Positions 27,848 to 37,443 of a stretch of DNA of 64,000 bases are shown here, piece after piece; position 1 is the stretch's first letter; every line of letters begins with the position of its first letter. The DNA lies in contig NZ_WTPY01000014.1 of assembly GCF_011378905.1 (NCBI RefSeq), positions 1 to 64,000 of the forward strand. The letters are read 5' to 3'. Origin of the DNA: Paraglaciecola sp. 20A4 (GTDB lineage Bacteria > Pseudomonadota > Gammaproteobacteria > Enterobacterales > Alteromonadaceae). Below the pieces are notes generated by a model, which saw only the letters and a list, made by a program, of their open reading frames with translations, ran no database searches and was not told where the DNA came from. A program made the translations under genes and the position numbers.

Positions 27848-28507
27848 ATGAAATTCTTAGTTTTTTTGGGCACGGCGCGTGACAGTACCCCCCCGAAGCC
27901 TGCACGCTTGGGAGTTCGGGTAGCCAAGGCGATTTTGGCAAGTCTTAAAAGCCGATATGACAAGCATGAAATAGAGTTAATTGACGTTTTAGATTATCCC
28001 CTTGAAACTATCTTTAAACCTCACTTCGCCTATCCCAAAAGTAAGGTGCCTCGTGAACTCGATAATTTAGCGGAAAAGATAGCAAGTGCTGATGGATTTA
28101 TTATGGTTAGCCCAGAATATAACCACTCAATGAGTCCTGCGTTGGCTAATCTTTTGAACCATTTTGGCAGCTCTTTGTTTGCTTATAAGCCAAGCGCAAT
28201 TGCCACCTATTCAGCAGGGCAATGGGGCGGCATGCGCGCAGCTATCGGGATGCGAACGTATTTATCAGAGCTTGGCTGCTTACCCGTTTCAGCAATGATA
28301 CATGTGCCCAAGGCGCAAGACGTTTTCAACGCTAACGGCTCTGCCCAAGCTGGGGTGGATCAAGACTCTTGGTTTGACTATTTTGACCGAACAATCAAAC
28401 AGATGGTTTGGTGGGCTCAAGCCGCGAGGGAGCAGCGCGCAATAGTTGACCCCCATAAGTTAATCGGTGACTTTAAGAAGGATCCCTCACAACGAAACGT
28501 TTCCTGA
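27848..28507 (+). CDS. NADPH-dependent FMN reductase-family protein
   Basis: A 219-residue flavodoxin-like reductase. The FMN phosphate loop (GTARDSTPPKPARLG, 8-22) and the flavin motif SPEYNHSMSPALANLLNHFG (about 93-112) are present. Members reduce FMN, quinones, azo or nitro compounds, or supply reduced flavin to monooxygenases. A CGAGG ribosome site precedes the ATG, and a 31-codon ORF is directly upstream. It may serve the neighbouring catabolic island, but no monooxygenase is visible nearby. Confidence 0.8.
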   Translation: MKFLVFLGTARDSTPPKPARLGVRVAKAILASLKSRYDKHEIELIDVLDYPLETIFKPHFAYPKSKVPRELDNLAEKIASADGFIMVSPEYNHSMSPALANLLNHFGSSLFAYKPSAIATYSAGQWGGMRAAIGMRTYLSELGCLPVSAMIHVPKAQDVFNANGSAQAGVDQDSWFDYFDRTIKQMVWWAQAAREQRAIVDPHKLIGDFKKDPSQRNVS

Positions 28508-28648
28508 GGAAACGATAGCTCACTTATTTTTTAGCTGAATTTATCTCTGCAATCGAAGGATGGGCTTATTCGGCAATGAATAACCATGCTCATTTCGGGT
28601 TATATATTAATGATGCAATGCCATAGCTGATCAGCTAGTGCCGTAAGC

Positions 28649-28690
28649 TAAAACATCAACTAAGGGTTTAGAGGTGCAGTTGATGTTTTA
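28649..28690. terminator. Bidirectional terminator
   Basis: Perfect 13-base arms TAAAACATCAACT and AGTTGATGTTTTA with a 16-base loop lie between the converging FMN reductase and EF-hand genes; A and T residues at the outer ends serve both strands. Confidence 0.7.
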
Positions 28691-28725
28691 TCAGATAAAA
28701 TAGCATTTACGGACACGTCACTTTT

Positions 28726-29232
28726 TTATGCGGAGGTATTGATCGGCGGGGCGACTTTATTCATTAATTCAACTGAACGTCGCACACCGTCTTTTGAATA
28801 ACCATCGTTTTTTAATTCCACTAACAGATCATTCAGCTGAGTTGCTGTATCTTGATCTTTAGTGTCATTAGCGATAGAAGATAACATGGTTTTAAAAGAA
28901 TCAAACTGAGACTCTTTACTCGCATCTGGTTCCCCATATAGACTGATTTCCCCGTCCATACGTGCCATTATTTGCTCCATTTTTTGGTCACGTTCGTGTA
29001 CAGCTTTCTTGTGCTCATCTTGAGATAAATTACCGTCGCCATTGCGGTCCATATTACTGGACATCTCAGCAGAATCAGTGCTTTCAATGTCTTGTGTAGT
29101 GAGAGCCTCCATAAACTCAGTCGCACTTACTGTTCCATCTTGATTGGTATCGGCAATATCAAATTGCTGTTGTGATTGTTCTTGCTTACTGGCAGACGGA
29201 TCAACGCCTCCACCGATAGACATTATACTCAT
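28726..29232 (-). CDS. EF-hand calcium-binding protein
   Basis: A 168-residue acidic protein with two EF-hand loops: DTNQDGTVSATE (about residues 28-39) and DRNGDGNLSQDE (about 62-73). Both have the expected Asp/Asn ligands and a Glu at position 12 of the loop. No signal peptide is evident, so it may act in the cytoplasm or leave by a non-Sec route. GGGAG stands seven bases before the chosen ATG. The C-terminal third is helical and not assigned. Confidence 0.8.
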   Translation of the reverse strand: MSIMSIGGGVDPSASKQEQSQQQFDIADTNQDGTVSATEFMEALTTQDIESTDSAEMSSNMDRNGDGNLSQDEHKKAVHERDQKMEQIMARMDGEISLYGEPDASKESQFDSFKTMLSSIANDTKDQDTATQLNDLLVELKNDGYSKDGVRRSVELMNKVAPPINTSA

Positions 29233-29390
29233 TGCTTGCTCCCGCTGGTTAAAATCAGTTATACCAAAGCATGAATAAGTCCAACTAATGTAAAGATTTC
29301 GTAAAGGTGTACTGGAGCTAAATAAGTCTTTGAAATTTATATAATAAAATTTTTTATCGAGAAGGAGGCTAATTAAAAAAGCTTTTTAAA

Positions 29391-29555
29391 ATGGATTTTG
29401 CGAGGGTTGTGGCAATTGTTTGCCAGTTTCAGAAAGGCCACAAGGCAATATTTAACATACCACCCAACGTAAAAGTAGCAAAAGGCAGTTTTTATACGCT
29501 TAACGTTATTCAAACAACCAAGGATGGTCTGTTATGTTTTAACCTCAAAAACTAA
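29391..29555 (+). CDS. Possible small protein of 54 residues
   Basis: An open frame with protein-like composition (MDFARVVAIVCQFQKGHK at the start, ending TKDGLLCFNLKN). An AAGGAGG lies 22 bases upstream, too far for a normal start. It is the only candidate in the 624-base gap between the EF-hand and patatin genes. The family was not recognised; it may be the tail of a decayed gene. Confidence 0.3.
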   Translation: MDFARVVAIVCQFQKGHKAIFNIPPNVKVAKGSFYTLNVIQTTKDGLLCFNLKN

Positions 29556-29591
29556 ATCAGTACAGTTGATTCACCTCATTACCCAAGCAAG

Positions 29592-29634
29592 TCATGCTCT
29601 TGTCGTCGCTTTACTTTGTACGATAAGAGCATGC
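29592..29634. repeat. Inverted repeat (hairpin) in intergenic region
   Basis: Arms CATGCTCTT and AAGAGCATG, with extra G-T pairing inwards, flank a loop of roughly 20 bases. No T run follows on either strand, so it may be an RNA structure or a protein-binding site rather than a terminator. Confidence 0.5.
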
Positions 29635-29856
29635 ATTCAGTGCGATATTATTAAGCCGCTATATATGGCCTTAAAATAAATATAATCAACGTTTTCAAAT
29701 TCTACATAGGCACAAAGCCACCAGTAGGTTCCCAATGAATAATGCTATTTTTATAAAATTGAACTCACTACTTATACCGCATAAATCAAAAAATCAGGTG
29801 AGCCCCGTGGTTAAATAAAAAGCTAAATAAAGCAATTAAAGAAATATGATCCTAGC

Positions 29857-30996
29857 TTAAGCAGATAAGCGCTGGGAAGCGGCTGACTGTTGTCTAGACA
29901 ATTGATTGCTGGCTAGTTGTTTCGCGACTAAGGCACTTGTTATACTCTGGTACTCGTTGAAAGCGCTTGGAGTTGAATCGTCTTTGATTATTTCACTCCG
30001 CTTATTTTGCTCAGTAACGTTGTGTTGAAGTAAATAGGCTTTACCGGCCGCAACACCAACTTTGTGGTCGTGTTTAAGGTCATTGTCTGTACTGCCTAAA
30101 AGCTTACTCTGTAGTTTTTCATCGGCAAATATTTGCACTATTTCAACATCCGATGGTGGGTTTGCAATAAATGCTAATTCTTGTTGATATGCTTTTTCGT
30201 GTTGTACTAAGTAATCAATGGTTTTGGGGCAATAGCCAGAAACACACACCAATGATCTGAGTTTGTGCACCCAAGCTGATTGTGCTTGAAAATGAGCATT
30301 GACCGTGCGTATCACCACTATTTTCCTGGCCCCTCGATTGTATGCTTCACGCACGGGTAATGGTGCAGCCAGACCTCCATCAAGATAAAAATCTGCTTGT
30401 GGCTGTACTTTTCCTAGCCCGATTGTATCGTCTGGGGCACTGGATTCATTGGCTGCGCGAGCGTCTAACCAAGGCGTTAGTTTCACACCTTGTTTGTACA
30501 GAAACGGCAGGGCGCTAGATGCTTTTAACAATTCGCGCCACTGGTGGCTTTCACCCGTTGGGCTTAAAAAGTAAGGCGCTCGGTCTCGTGAATTGGTTGC
30601 AGTAATCAACAGTTCTCTCTCGCCCAATGACTGCTTGGCAGTTGCAAAATCAATCGCTCGATTGGCTTCGGTGGTTTTGTCGAAGTACCAATCTAAATCT
30701 ACTATGTGTTTGCCCACTAAGCCACGACCTAACTGAAAGAAGCGTTTGTTACGCGATAAACCGCGGATAAGCCGTTTGGCATAGCCTTTCTGCCGCGCTA
30801 AATAGCTAGTTAAGTTCTGCGAGCCCGCAGATGTACCAATAAACATATCGAATGGGTCGTAACCTTCTTCCAACCAAGCGTCAAGCACACCTGCGGTGAA
30901 TATCCCTCGCTGCCCGCCACCTTCTGCAATCAGTGCTAGCTTAGGCTGCGCTGTATTGTTTAAAGCAATAGGGGCTGATACGTTTAGGAATTTCAT
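29857..30996 (-). CDS. Patatin-like phospholipase (YjjU-like)
   Basis: A 379-residue patatin-fold lipid acyl hydrolase. The oxyanion loop EGGGQRG (25-31), nucleophile motif GTSAG (Ser56) and catalytic DGG (in YLDGGLAAPLP near residue 218) form a complete Ser-Asp dyad. No signal peptide is seen, so it is probably cytoplasmic, like YjjU/RssA-type proteins. The C-terminus is low-complexity and rich in Ser and Gln. It is encoded alone. Confidence 0.85.
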   Translation of the reverse strand: MKFLNVSAPIALNNTAQPKLALIAEGGGQRGIFTAGVLDAWLEEGYDPFDMFIGTSAGSQNLTSYLARQKGYAKRLIRGLSRNKRFFQLGRGLVGKHIVDLDWYFDKTTEANRAIDFATAKQSLGERELLITATNSRDRAPYFLSPTGESHQWRELLKASSALPFLYKQGVKLTPWLDARAANESSAPDDTIGLGKVQPQADFYLDGGLAAPLPVREAYNRGARKIVVIRTVNAHFQAQSAWVHKLRSLVCVSGYCPKTIDYLVQHEKAYQQELAFIANPPSDVEIVQIFADEKLQSKLLGSTDNDLKHDHKVGVAAGKAYLLQHNVTEQNKRSEIIKDDSTPSAFNEYQSITSALVAKQLASNQLSRQQSAASQRLSA

Positions 30997-31453
30997 GATG
31001 ACCTTCTTATATTATTAACGGAATAGTGTCGGTGGTTTGATCGCTATGTTTATTTGTATGCAGGTAACTGGCTAGCGCGAATATGATGTTGGCTGTGCAA
31101 ACAATGGGGCTATTGTAAGGAAGGTTCTTTGCTTGGGATAATTGAAAGAATCAATCGTCTTGATTGATAAACTTGAATGTGAGAAGTGATTTACCGCAAT
31201 GAGCACCGACTTAAAGTTGCCTAAAGTGCTTTTATTAATAAGGCCCAGAGCAAGATAACGACCCAACTTAGCAAATAGACTGACGGCTAATATTTTATGA
31301 AACGGTCAAGTCTTGGTTGATAAACGTGCTGATCTAAGAACGTCGAGAAATTTAGCCATTTTTCATGCTCTCAAAGCGGCCCCATCTTATTTAACGACAA
31401 GGTCTGCCTTTTTTGAGTCTACAGTTTAAATGTTCTTAGAAACCAGTAATGAC
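30997..31453. other. Gap upstream of patatin gene
   Basis: About 460 bases with no gene I can support; the short minus-strand open frame here lacks a ribosome site and recognisable features. Presumably it carries the patatin promoter. Confidence 0.4.
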
Positions 31454-31795
31454 CTAGTATTCAAAATCTACAAAACTTGCCCGGTGAATATCTACTACCT
31501 CTACGGATACAAAAACACTGTTCAAAGCGAGTGTTTTCAATTCCGATAACACAGCATTGGATATTTCACTTTTTTGTTGATCCGTACGGCCGCTCAGAAT
31601 ATGTGCAGAAATATGTAAAAAGTCTTTTTGCTTACCGTATAAACGAAAGCCAGAGCGCTTTTCAGTTCGAAGTTTTATGGCCTCAGGCGGAAAGTGACCG
31701 CTGTTTTTTGCTCCTTCAAACACGCTATCCATTAGGGTTTTTTCATTGATTTGTTGCGCTAAAGACGCACTATATTCGATAACAAAATTTGGCAT
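31454..31795 (-). CDS. 5-carboxymethyl-2-hydroxymuconate isomerase-like protein
   Basis: A 113-residue tautomerase-superfamily protein of the CHMI/HpcD type. It begins M-P, exposing the catalytic Pro1, followed by the FVIEYSASL strand typical of CHMI. In homoprotocatechuate degradation this enzyme isomerises 5-carboxymethyl-2-hydroxymuconate, but no other hpc genes are nearby, so it may act on another enol or be a stand-alone homologue. It is on the same strand as the small anchored protein and the Mo-oxidoreductase genes. Confidence 0.75.
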   Translation of the reverse strand: MPNFVIEYSASLAQQINEKTLMDSVFEGAKNSGHFPPEAIKLRTEKRSGFRLYGKQKDFLHISAHILSGRTDQQKSEISNAVLSELKTLALNSVFVSVEVVDIHRASFVDFEY

Positions 31796-31844
31796 TCAAG
31801 TTTACCTCTTAAATCGTTAAAACGTGTTTTTACTCACGGCGCAA

Positions 31845-32390
31845 TTATTGATCTGCGTAGCGCATTAGCCACTGTTGACGTGCGCCTTGGCGCTCTGAGT
31901 CTGTTGGTGTGTCACCACTGGCTAATTCAATGGCAATTTTCTCAATGAGTTTGTCGCGCTCGGCAATTAATTTATCTGCACTGTCAAATAAATCCTGGGC
32001 TTGGGGGAAATCAGCTTTGATATCCTCAATGTTGAGTAAGTCGTAATAGGCTTGTTCTACTGCATCATTAAACATACTGCGCTGGGCCTGAAAAATAACG
32101 AAGTTTTTGGCCATATCTGAATCAATATAGTTGATGTCCTCCTGTGACATGTCCGCTTCTTTGGCGACAGCTAACGCTTTGTCTAGCCATTGTGAAATGG
32201 CCTTTTCATCATGCTCTTGAAGCGCTTGCTTAACGCCATCGACTAAATCAGTGGCGGTCAAAATTTGCTGACGAGAGATAACGGGTAACTCTTGTGCTTG
32301 AGAAACTGGATTTTCAATTTGCCCTTGATCGGATAACCATAGGGTTGTGCCAATAGCGATTAAAATAACGAGAGCGACGATAACTTTCAT
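31845..32390 (-). CDS. Membrane-anchored hypothetical protein
   Basis: A 181-residue protein with one N-terminal hydrophobic segment (VIVALVILIAIGTTLWL, about 3-19) serving as signal anchor, then an acidic, largely helical periplasmic domain. The family was not recognised. AAGG precedes the ATG at 32390, which is preferred to the in-frame start at 32414. It lies between the CHMI-like gene and the cytochrome gene on the same strand. Confidence 0.6.
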   Translation of the reverse strand: MKVIVALVILIAIGTTLWLSDQGQIENPVSQAQELPVISRQQILTATDLVDGVKQALQEHDEKAISQWLDKALAVAKEADMSQEDINYIDSDMAKNFVIFQAQRSMFNDAVEQAYYDLLNIEDIKADFPQAQDLFDSADKLIAERDKLIEKIAIELASGDTPTDSERQGARQQWLMRYADQ

Positions 32391-32576
32391 GTACTTACCT
32401 TTTTGATTCCGCAAGCTATAGCTGCGATTTTACGGTGGAATTCAATACTGCATGCGCGCAGCTTATATTGAAAAATTAACGCGCGATAGGGTAGCATAAA
32501 TATGTTAGATATCCGCTTAGCGCTGCTTAAGTTTTAGCGAAAAATAACGGCAAGAAGCGAATATATGCTTTGGGGG

Positions 32577-33242
32577 TTATTCAGGACAGGGTGCGCCAGC
32601 GCTGGCCCATAACATAACAAAGTCGGCGGTTTCTTGTGCAGAATAGGGTGCGGGCTCGCGGCCTTTACCTGGACTCCAGCCCCAATGTACCAGTTCGTCT
32701 TCTTCAATATGATGGGCAACATCTTCAAGTGTGCGCCCACCATTACGTGCGGGATCTTTAATCTGCTCGCAAATTTGCTTTGAGCTTTGCTGCCACCAAA
32801 ACATTTCTACTGGGGCGAGCATCCATACTGGTGCGCCTGGAGGGCCGTGAGGCTCATCAGAATTACTCTGGGCATGGCAGGTGCTACACATGATTGTTTC
32901 AACACCAATGCGGCTTTGACCACCTGAAATATTCATTCCATGCACGCTGGTTTTGCCGTAATGGGGGCCTGACCAACGTGGTAGGTTGTCTTTGGGTACA
33001 TGGCAATTTGCGCAGCGAGGGTGAGAGAATACTTCATACACTTTATTCCAAGCTTGCGTTGCATTTTGGCTATTAACTGCCTCAAGGCTGTTTGTTCGCT
33101 CAAGGCTGTCTTTCCGCTCAAGGCTGTCTTTCAGCTCAAGGCTATCCGTTCGCTCAAGGCTGTCCGCAGTTTGAGCAAAGGCGTAAAAGCCAGGTAGCAG
33201 AATGAGTACAGCGGCTCTTAGCATGAATGATTTGATTTGCAT
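32577..33242 (-). CDS. Periplasmic dihaem c-type cytochrome
   Basis: A 221-residue exported cytochrome. A signal peptide (about 1-23) is followed by five near-perfect hexapeptide repeats of the form DSLERK (27-56), then two haem-binding sites, CANCH (77-81) and CSTCH (119-123). The start at 33242 follows AGGAG; an in-frame extension to 33392 would run into the upstream gene. It sits 10 bases after the molybdopterin subunit gene and so is the likely electron acceptor of the IorAB-type oxidoreductase. The repeat block is probably a flexible spacer. Confidence 0.8.
   Translation of the reverse strand: MQIKSFMLRAAVLILLPGFYAFAQTADSLERTDSLELKDSLERKDSLERTNSLEAVNSQNATQAWNKVYEVFSHPRCANCHVPKDNLPRWSGPHYGKTSVHGMNISGGQSRIGVETIMCSTCHAQSNSDEPHGPPGAPVWMLAPVEMFWWQQSSKQICEQIKDPARNGGRTLEDVAHHIEEDELVHWGWSPGKGREPAPYSAQETADFVMLWASAGAPCPE
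33075..33164 (-). repeat. Five tandem 18-base repeats inside the cytochrome gene
   Basis: The repeats encode DSLERT, DSLELK, DSLERK, DSLERT and NSLEAV. They are in frame, so copy number can change without breaking the gene. Confidence 0.85.
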
Positions 33243-33252
33243 GGTGGCGCTC

Positions 33253-35502
33253 CTATACAAATTGAATGTGTTTGTTAAATGGCATTTCACGAATACGCAT
33301 ACCCGTGGCGGCGAAAATTGCATTGGCAAGGGCAGGAGCTGCAGGCGGAGTGCCTGGCTCACCGATGCCGCGAATACGCTCACCATTTTCAAGTATTTTA
33401 GTGTGTATCACAGGCGATTGATGCATGCGAATAGCGTCATAACTGTGAAAATTAGTCTGCTGCACTTTTCCATTTAACAAGGTAATTTCGCCCATCATTG
33501 CAGCCGCCAAACCAAAATTAACCGCTGATATTAATTGCGCCTCGATATTAAGTGGATCAATGGCAATACCCACATCAGCAACGACATAGACATTTAAGAT
33601 TTTGATCCCTCGAGGCGTATTGACCACCTCGATAATTTCAGCTACTGGCACGCCGAAAGAGGTTACAAGCGCCACACCTAAGCCATGCTTAGGGGGAATT
33701 TCACGTCCCCAATTGGCCATTTTTGCTGCTGTTTGTAATACATTGCGGGTCGGCTGGTGGGTGACAAGCCCTAAACGCATTTCAATGGGGTCCGCGTTTG
33801 CTTTAATGGCTAGCTCGTCAATCATTGATTCATTGAAAAAGCCATTTTGCGAAGCGCCCACAGAGCGCCATGAACTAACCGGAATGCCCATGGGCACGCG
33901 ATACCCGGTAACGCGATAGTTTTCTATTATGTAGGCCTGATCCCATAATGCCTGCACAATGGTGCTATCTGGCCCGGGAATCGACACGCCTAAGCGACTC
34001 ATTTGCGATTCCATTACCGAAGGGGAGGATATTTTTACGTCCAAAGCACTGACACTATCGCCGTCAGTCACGCCTTCAAAGCGCGCCACAGCGAAGGGCC
34101 GGTAACTGTCATGAGTCATGTCCTCTTCGCGGGTCCAGGTGACTTTTACTGGCGTGCCCTCAAGTTGTTTGGCGACCATGACGGCGTAGATAATGAAGTC
34201 CATTTCTAAGCGTCGGCCAAAGCCGCCGCCTAAATACGTGGTGTGAATACGAATGTTTTCTTTTGCTATGCCTGACACCCGGGACGCTTCAGACAACGCA
34301 TACGTGGCCATCTGCGTACCGACCCACACATCAAGCTCGCCATTTTTCATCAATGCGGTGGCATTCATGGGCTCCATGGTGGCGTGAGCAAGCAATGGCG
34401 CACGGTACTCGCGATGTATCGTCGCATCGCCAGCCTGACCAAGAATGGCTTCTACGTCACCGTCACTGCGCATTTGGCTGTCTTGATGTTCATCTGTAAA
34501 AGCAGCAATGGCTGATGCAAATAGCGCATCGGTTGTTTGCGCATAATCGGTTTTTGCCCAATCAAACTCGATTTTTTCTGAGGCTTTAAACGCATACCAG
34601 GTATTGGTTGCAACCACTGCCACCCCTATATCTCCCAGTGGTAAAATCGCCTTAACACCCTTCATATTCACGGCATTATTAGCCTTATAGGAATTGCATT
34701 TCGCACCCAGATTCGGGTTGACTTTAACCGTGGCGTAAAGCATTTCGTTTTGTAACACATCAATACCAAAGGTGGCGGTACCGGTGCACTTCTCGACCAT
34801 ATCCACTCTGGGAACAGGACGACCAATTTGCTTCCACTGACTTCGTGGTTTGAGTTTTACGTCATCAGGTAACTCTATGCTTGCCGCTAAGCTCGCTAAT
34901 TCAGTGTACGAAATGCGTTGGCCGTCTTTTGTAATCACTTCACCGTTGTCGGTTCTCAAGGTGTTTTTCGGTAAGTTTAACTTAGCGCTCGCCGCTAATA
35001 GTAGCGCCTCTCTGGCAGTGGCACCTGCCATGCGCATTTTTTCAAAGGCATCCACGGTAGAAGACGAGCCACCCGTGACCTGTACACCGAAAAATTTTGC
35101 CGGTACATGCATAAAATTTCGCGCCATGTTTGCCATGGCACTGTCATCTTGTGGGGGGAATGGAACGCCTTCTTCTAATACCGCAGCGTTGAAATACGCA
35201 TTTGACGGCACTCCGTGCTCGACCTTAACGTTTTGCACGTCTATGTCTAATTCTTCTGCGACTAGTGCCGCTAATGTGGTTTTCACCCCTTGGCCCATTT
35301 CAGCCCGAGGCACAATGATGGTCACCCCGGTAGCATTAATAAGCACATAAGGTGTAAGCGCGGTATCACCTTGGGCTAGACCTTTTTCAAGAGGATTAGG
35401 ATAGGGCTGTTTATACTTGTATACACCGAACAGCACACCTCCTGCGATGGCCGCAGAGCCAATAACGAAAGCTCTACGAGTGATTTTACCCAATGTACTC
35501 AT
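33253..35502 (-). CDS. Molybdopterin-binding subunit of IorB-type aldehyde/N-heterocycle oxidoreductase
   Basis: A 749-residue large subunit of the xanthine dehydrogenase family, of the isoquinoline 1-oxidoreductase (IorB)/periplasmic aldehyde dehydrogenase branch. A Tat signal ([10 protein letters not shown], about 7-16) exports the folded cofactor enzyme. The GGGFGRR motif, [16 protein letters not shown] segment and the C-terminal [15 protein letters not shown] carrying the catalytic glutamate are intact. The start at 35502 overlaps the [2Fe-2S] subunit stop (ATGA); a longer frame to 35577 would overlap that gene. Electrons probably pass through the [2Fe-2S] subunit to the downstream cytochrome. 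The substrate is an aldehyde or aromatic N-heterocycle, undetermined. Confidence 0.85.
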   Translation of the reverse strand: MSTLGKITRRAFVIGSAAIAGGVLFGVYKYKQPYPNPLEKGLAQGDTALTPYVLINATGVTIIVPRAEMGQGVKTTLAALVAEELDIDVQNVKVEHGVPSNAYFNAAVLEEGVPFPPQDDSAMANMARNFMHVPAKFFGVQVTGGSSSTVDAFEKMRMAGATAREALLLAASAKLNLPKNTLRTDNGEVITKDGQRISYTELASLAASIELPDDVKLKPRSQWKQIGRPVPRVDMVEKCTGTATFGIDVLQNEMLYATVKVNPNLGAKCNSYKANNAVNMKGVKAILPLGDIGVAVVATNTWYAFKASEKIEFDWAKTDYAQTTDALFASAIAAFTDEHQDSQMRSDGDVEAILGQAGDATIHREYRAPLLAHATMEPMNATALMKNGELDVWVGTQMATYALSEASRVSGIAKENIRIHTTYLGGGFGRRLEMDFIIYAVMVAKQLEGTPVKVTWTREEDMTHDSYRPFAVARFEGVTDGDSVSALDVKISSPSVMESQMSRLGVSIPGPDSTIVQALWDQAYIIENYRVTGYRVPMGIPVSSWRSVGASQNGFFNESMIDELAIKANADPIEMRLGLVTHQPTRNVLQTAAKMANWGREIPPKHGLGVALVTSFGVPVAEIIEVVNTPRGIKILNVYVVADVGIAIDPLNIEAQLISAVNFGLAAAMMGEITLLNGKVQQTNFHSYDAIRMHQSPVIHTKILENGERIRGIGEPGTPPAAPALANAIFAATGMRIREMPFNKHIQFV

Positions 35503-35963
35503 GCATTTTTCTCCCGAATATTTTGTGCCGCTGTTTTCACCGCGGCACGGATTCTCGGGTAAGTGCCACAGCGACATAAATTCGCTGACATTGCACGGTC
35601 AATGGCTTCATCATCAGGGTTGGGGTTCATTTGCAACAAAGCCGCCGCTGACATGATTTGCCCTGGCTGGCAGTAACCGCATTGTGCGACTTGGTGTTCA
35701 ACCCACGCAGCTTGCACTACATGCATCGCATCCGGCGTGCCTAAGCCCTCTATGGTTGTGACTAGGCCCGACACTTGTCCTACAGGTATCGAGCAAGAAC
35801 GTGCAGGTTGTCCGTTTATGTGCACAGTACACGCACCGCACATCGCAATACCGCAGCCAAACTTGGGGCCTGTGATATTCAGTTCATCACGTAACACCCA
35901 CAGCAGGGGCATTTCATCATCCACGTCCACGTCGTGGGATGTACCGTTTACGTTTAACTGCAT
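35499..35963 (-). CDS. [2Fe-2S] subunit of IorA-type oxidoreductase
   Basis: A 154-residue small subunit with two iron-sulfur centres. The N-terminal ferredoxin-type cluster is held by [11 protein letters not shown] and a later Cys (ARSCSIPV); the C-terminal helical domain carries CGYCQPGQ and CRCGTYPRI. It has no signal and is exported with the Tat-bearing large subunit, as in related enzymes. First gene of the oxidoreductase-cytochrome operon; its stop overlaps the next ATG. Confidence 0.9.
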   Translation of the reverse strand: MQLNVNGTSHDVDVDDEMPLLWVLRDELNITGPKFGCGIAMCGACTVHINGQPARSCSIPVGQVSGLVTTIEGLGTPDAMHVVQAAWVEHQVAQCGYCQPGQIMSAAALLQMNPNPDDEAIDRAMSANLCRCGTYPRIRAAVKTAAQNIREKNA

Positions 35964-36195
35964 GTGAGCACCTTATTTATGGCCATTTATCTGTAGAGTA
36001 AATTAACTTGTTACAAAAAAGTAATAATATCTTATGATTGATGCTAATTGCGCGGTGACGAAAACCCAATGTGCAATCCGTAAAAGCTGAAATGTAAACG
36101 CGAGTAATGGTCTGGCTCGTATTTGAAAGGCGTGACTTCATATTTTAAGAAGAAGTGCACGTACGTCGACATTAACCTTGCCCATGTTGAATATT

Positions 36196-36243
36196 TTCGC
36201 TGTTGTAGAAAGTTGCTGTTGTAAAAAGTTGCTGTTGTGGAAG
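36196..36243. repeat. Three tandem 16-base repeats
   Basis: Units of the form GTTGCTGTTGTAAAAA are repeated three times with small changes in the 443-base spacer between iorA and the DUF6515-like gene. The rest of that spacer is AT-rich with no gene seen. Confidence 0.7.
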
Positions 36244-36406
36244 GCTACCGTTATTGATGTTAAATAAAAAAAGGCACGGAAAGTTAAGAAACGTTAAGAA
36301 GTACAAAGTTTATGTAAAATAGTATGCACAAAGCGTTGCAGTCAGTTTATATTCAGTTTTGCGGCCTAATATCACCCATAACGAAAATCGTTATTAAGGA
36401 ATCACT

Positions 36407-37165
36407 ATGAATATAAAATGGTTGTTACCCTTGGTTATTAGCTTAAGTGCTTTATCTCCTCTAAGTCAGGCACAGTATAAAAATGAGCGGCATAATGGCG
36501 ATGTGGTTGTGAAGAAGGTCACTGACAAGAAAGTCGTTAATAAAAAAGTGCTGGTGAAAGAGACTGTCGTTCACCACTCCCCCGAGTATAAAACGGTTAT
36601 ACAGAAGAACGTTGTGCATGCACCGTCGGTGCACAAGCCGGTAGTAAAGAAACGGGTGGTGTATAAAACCGGCGCGTTAGTGCGTAAAGCACCAGTAAAC
36701 AGTATTTCTTTGCGCTTTGGTGGTGTGTCGTTTGTTTTTCACGATGGCCTATATTATCGCCACGTCAAGCAAGGTTATAAGGTGGTGCGTCCGCCCGTTG
36801 GGCTCAGGGTCAATCATCTGCCTGCAGGGTACGAGCGTCTTGTTATGAGGGGCAGTGCTTACTATTTTTCTCAAGGCATTTATTATGTGTTTGATAATGG
36901 CGCTTACCGAGTGATTGACGAGCCTGCTTACTTGGGGGACGAATACGTCACTGAAGATAACTCAGTTGTGGAAAATTCGCTGGAATATCAGCAATCGACC
37001 GCTAATGACACAGGATATGAATTGGGTAAGGCGTATGACTCGCTACCAAAAGGTGCCGAGCCGGTTAGCAAAGATGGCCAACAGTATTTTAAATATTACG
37101 ACATTTACTTTTTGCCACAATCATCAAACGAAGGTGTTCACTATATAGCCGTTAAACTCGATTAA
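36407..37165 (+). CDS. Exported DUF6515-like protein
   Basis: A 252-residue secreted protein. The signal peptide ends at about SQA/QYK (23), then comes a Lys/Val-rich region with repeated VVKK-type motifs (30-90), and a C-terminal tyrosine-rich domain (GLYYRHVKQGYKVVRPPVG, LPAGYERLVMRGSAYYFS) like that of DUF6515, a family of exported proteins of unknown role. The ATG follows a TAAGGA ribosome site. It is encoded alone. Confidence 0.7.
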   Translation: MNIKWLLPLVISLSALSPLSQAQYKNERHNGDVVVKKVTDKKVVNKKVLVKETVVHHSPEYKTVIQKNVVHAPSVHKPVVKKRVVYKTGALVRKAPVNSISLRFGGVSFVFHDGLYYRHVKQGYKVVRPPVGLRVNHLPAGYERLVMRGSAYYFSQGIYYVFDNGAYRVIDEPAYLGDEYVTEDNSVVENSLEYQQSTANDTGYELGKAYDSLPKGAEPVSKDGQQYFKYYDIYFLPQSSNEGVHYIAVKLD

Positions 37166-37443
37166 ACGTTCGCTGGGCTTGAGCGTGCCTTTGAATGTTT
37201 GATGTATGAGCAAAGAAAAACGCAGGGCTTAAGATCTCGGTAACTGTTGATTAGCTTTCGCAATCAAAATAGCAAGCGTTATGGGTTTGGCTAGCGCGAG
37301 TAGCGATAGCCAATCTAGGCTAAACAACGCAGCATTGGATTGGCTGGGGGAACTTGAAGCTGACTCAAAGCAATTGTTTCGCGGCATTGTTTTTGATAAC
37401 TTCACGCTACTGAAAAAGAATCGTTATTAAGAATCAATTGACT

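Noticed and set aside
31072-31266. 64-codon minus-strand frame upstream of the patatin gene
   Set aside because: No ribosome site, no recognisable motif and unremarkable composition; treated as chance.
34850-35350. 166-codon plus-strand frame opposite the molybdopterin subunit
   Set aside because: A shadow of the well-supported minus-strand gene.
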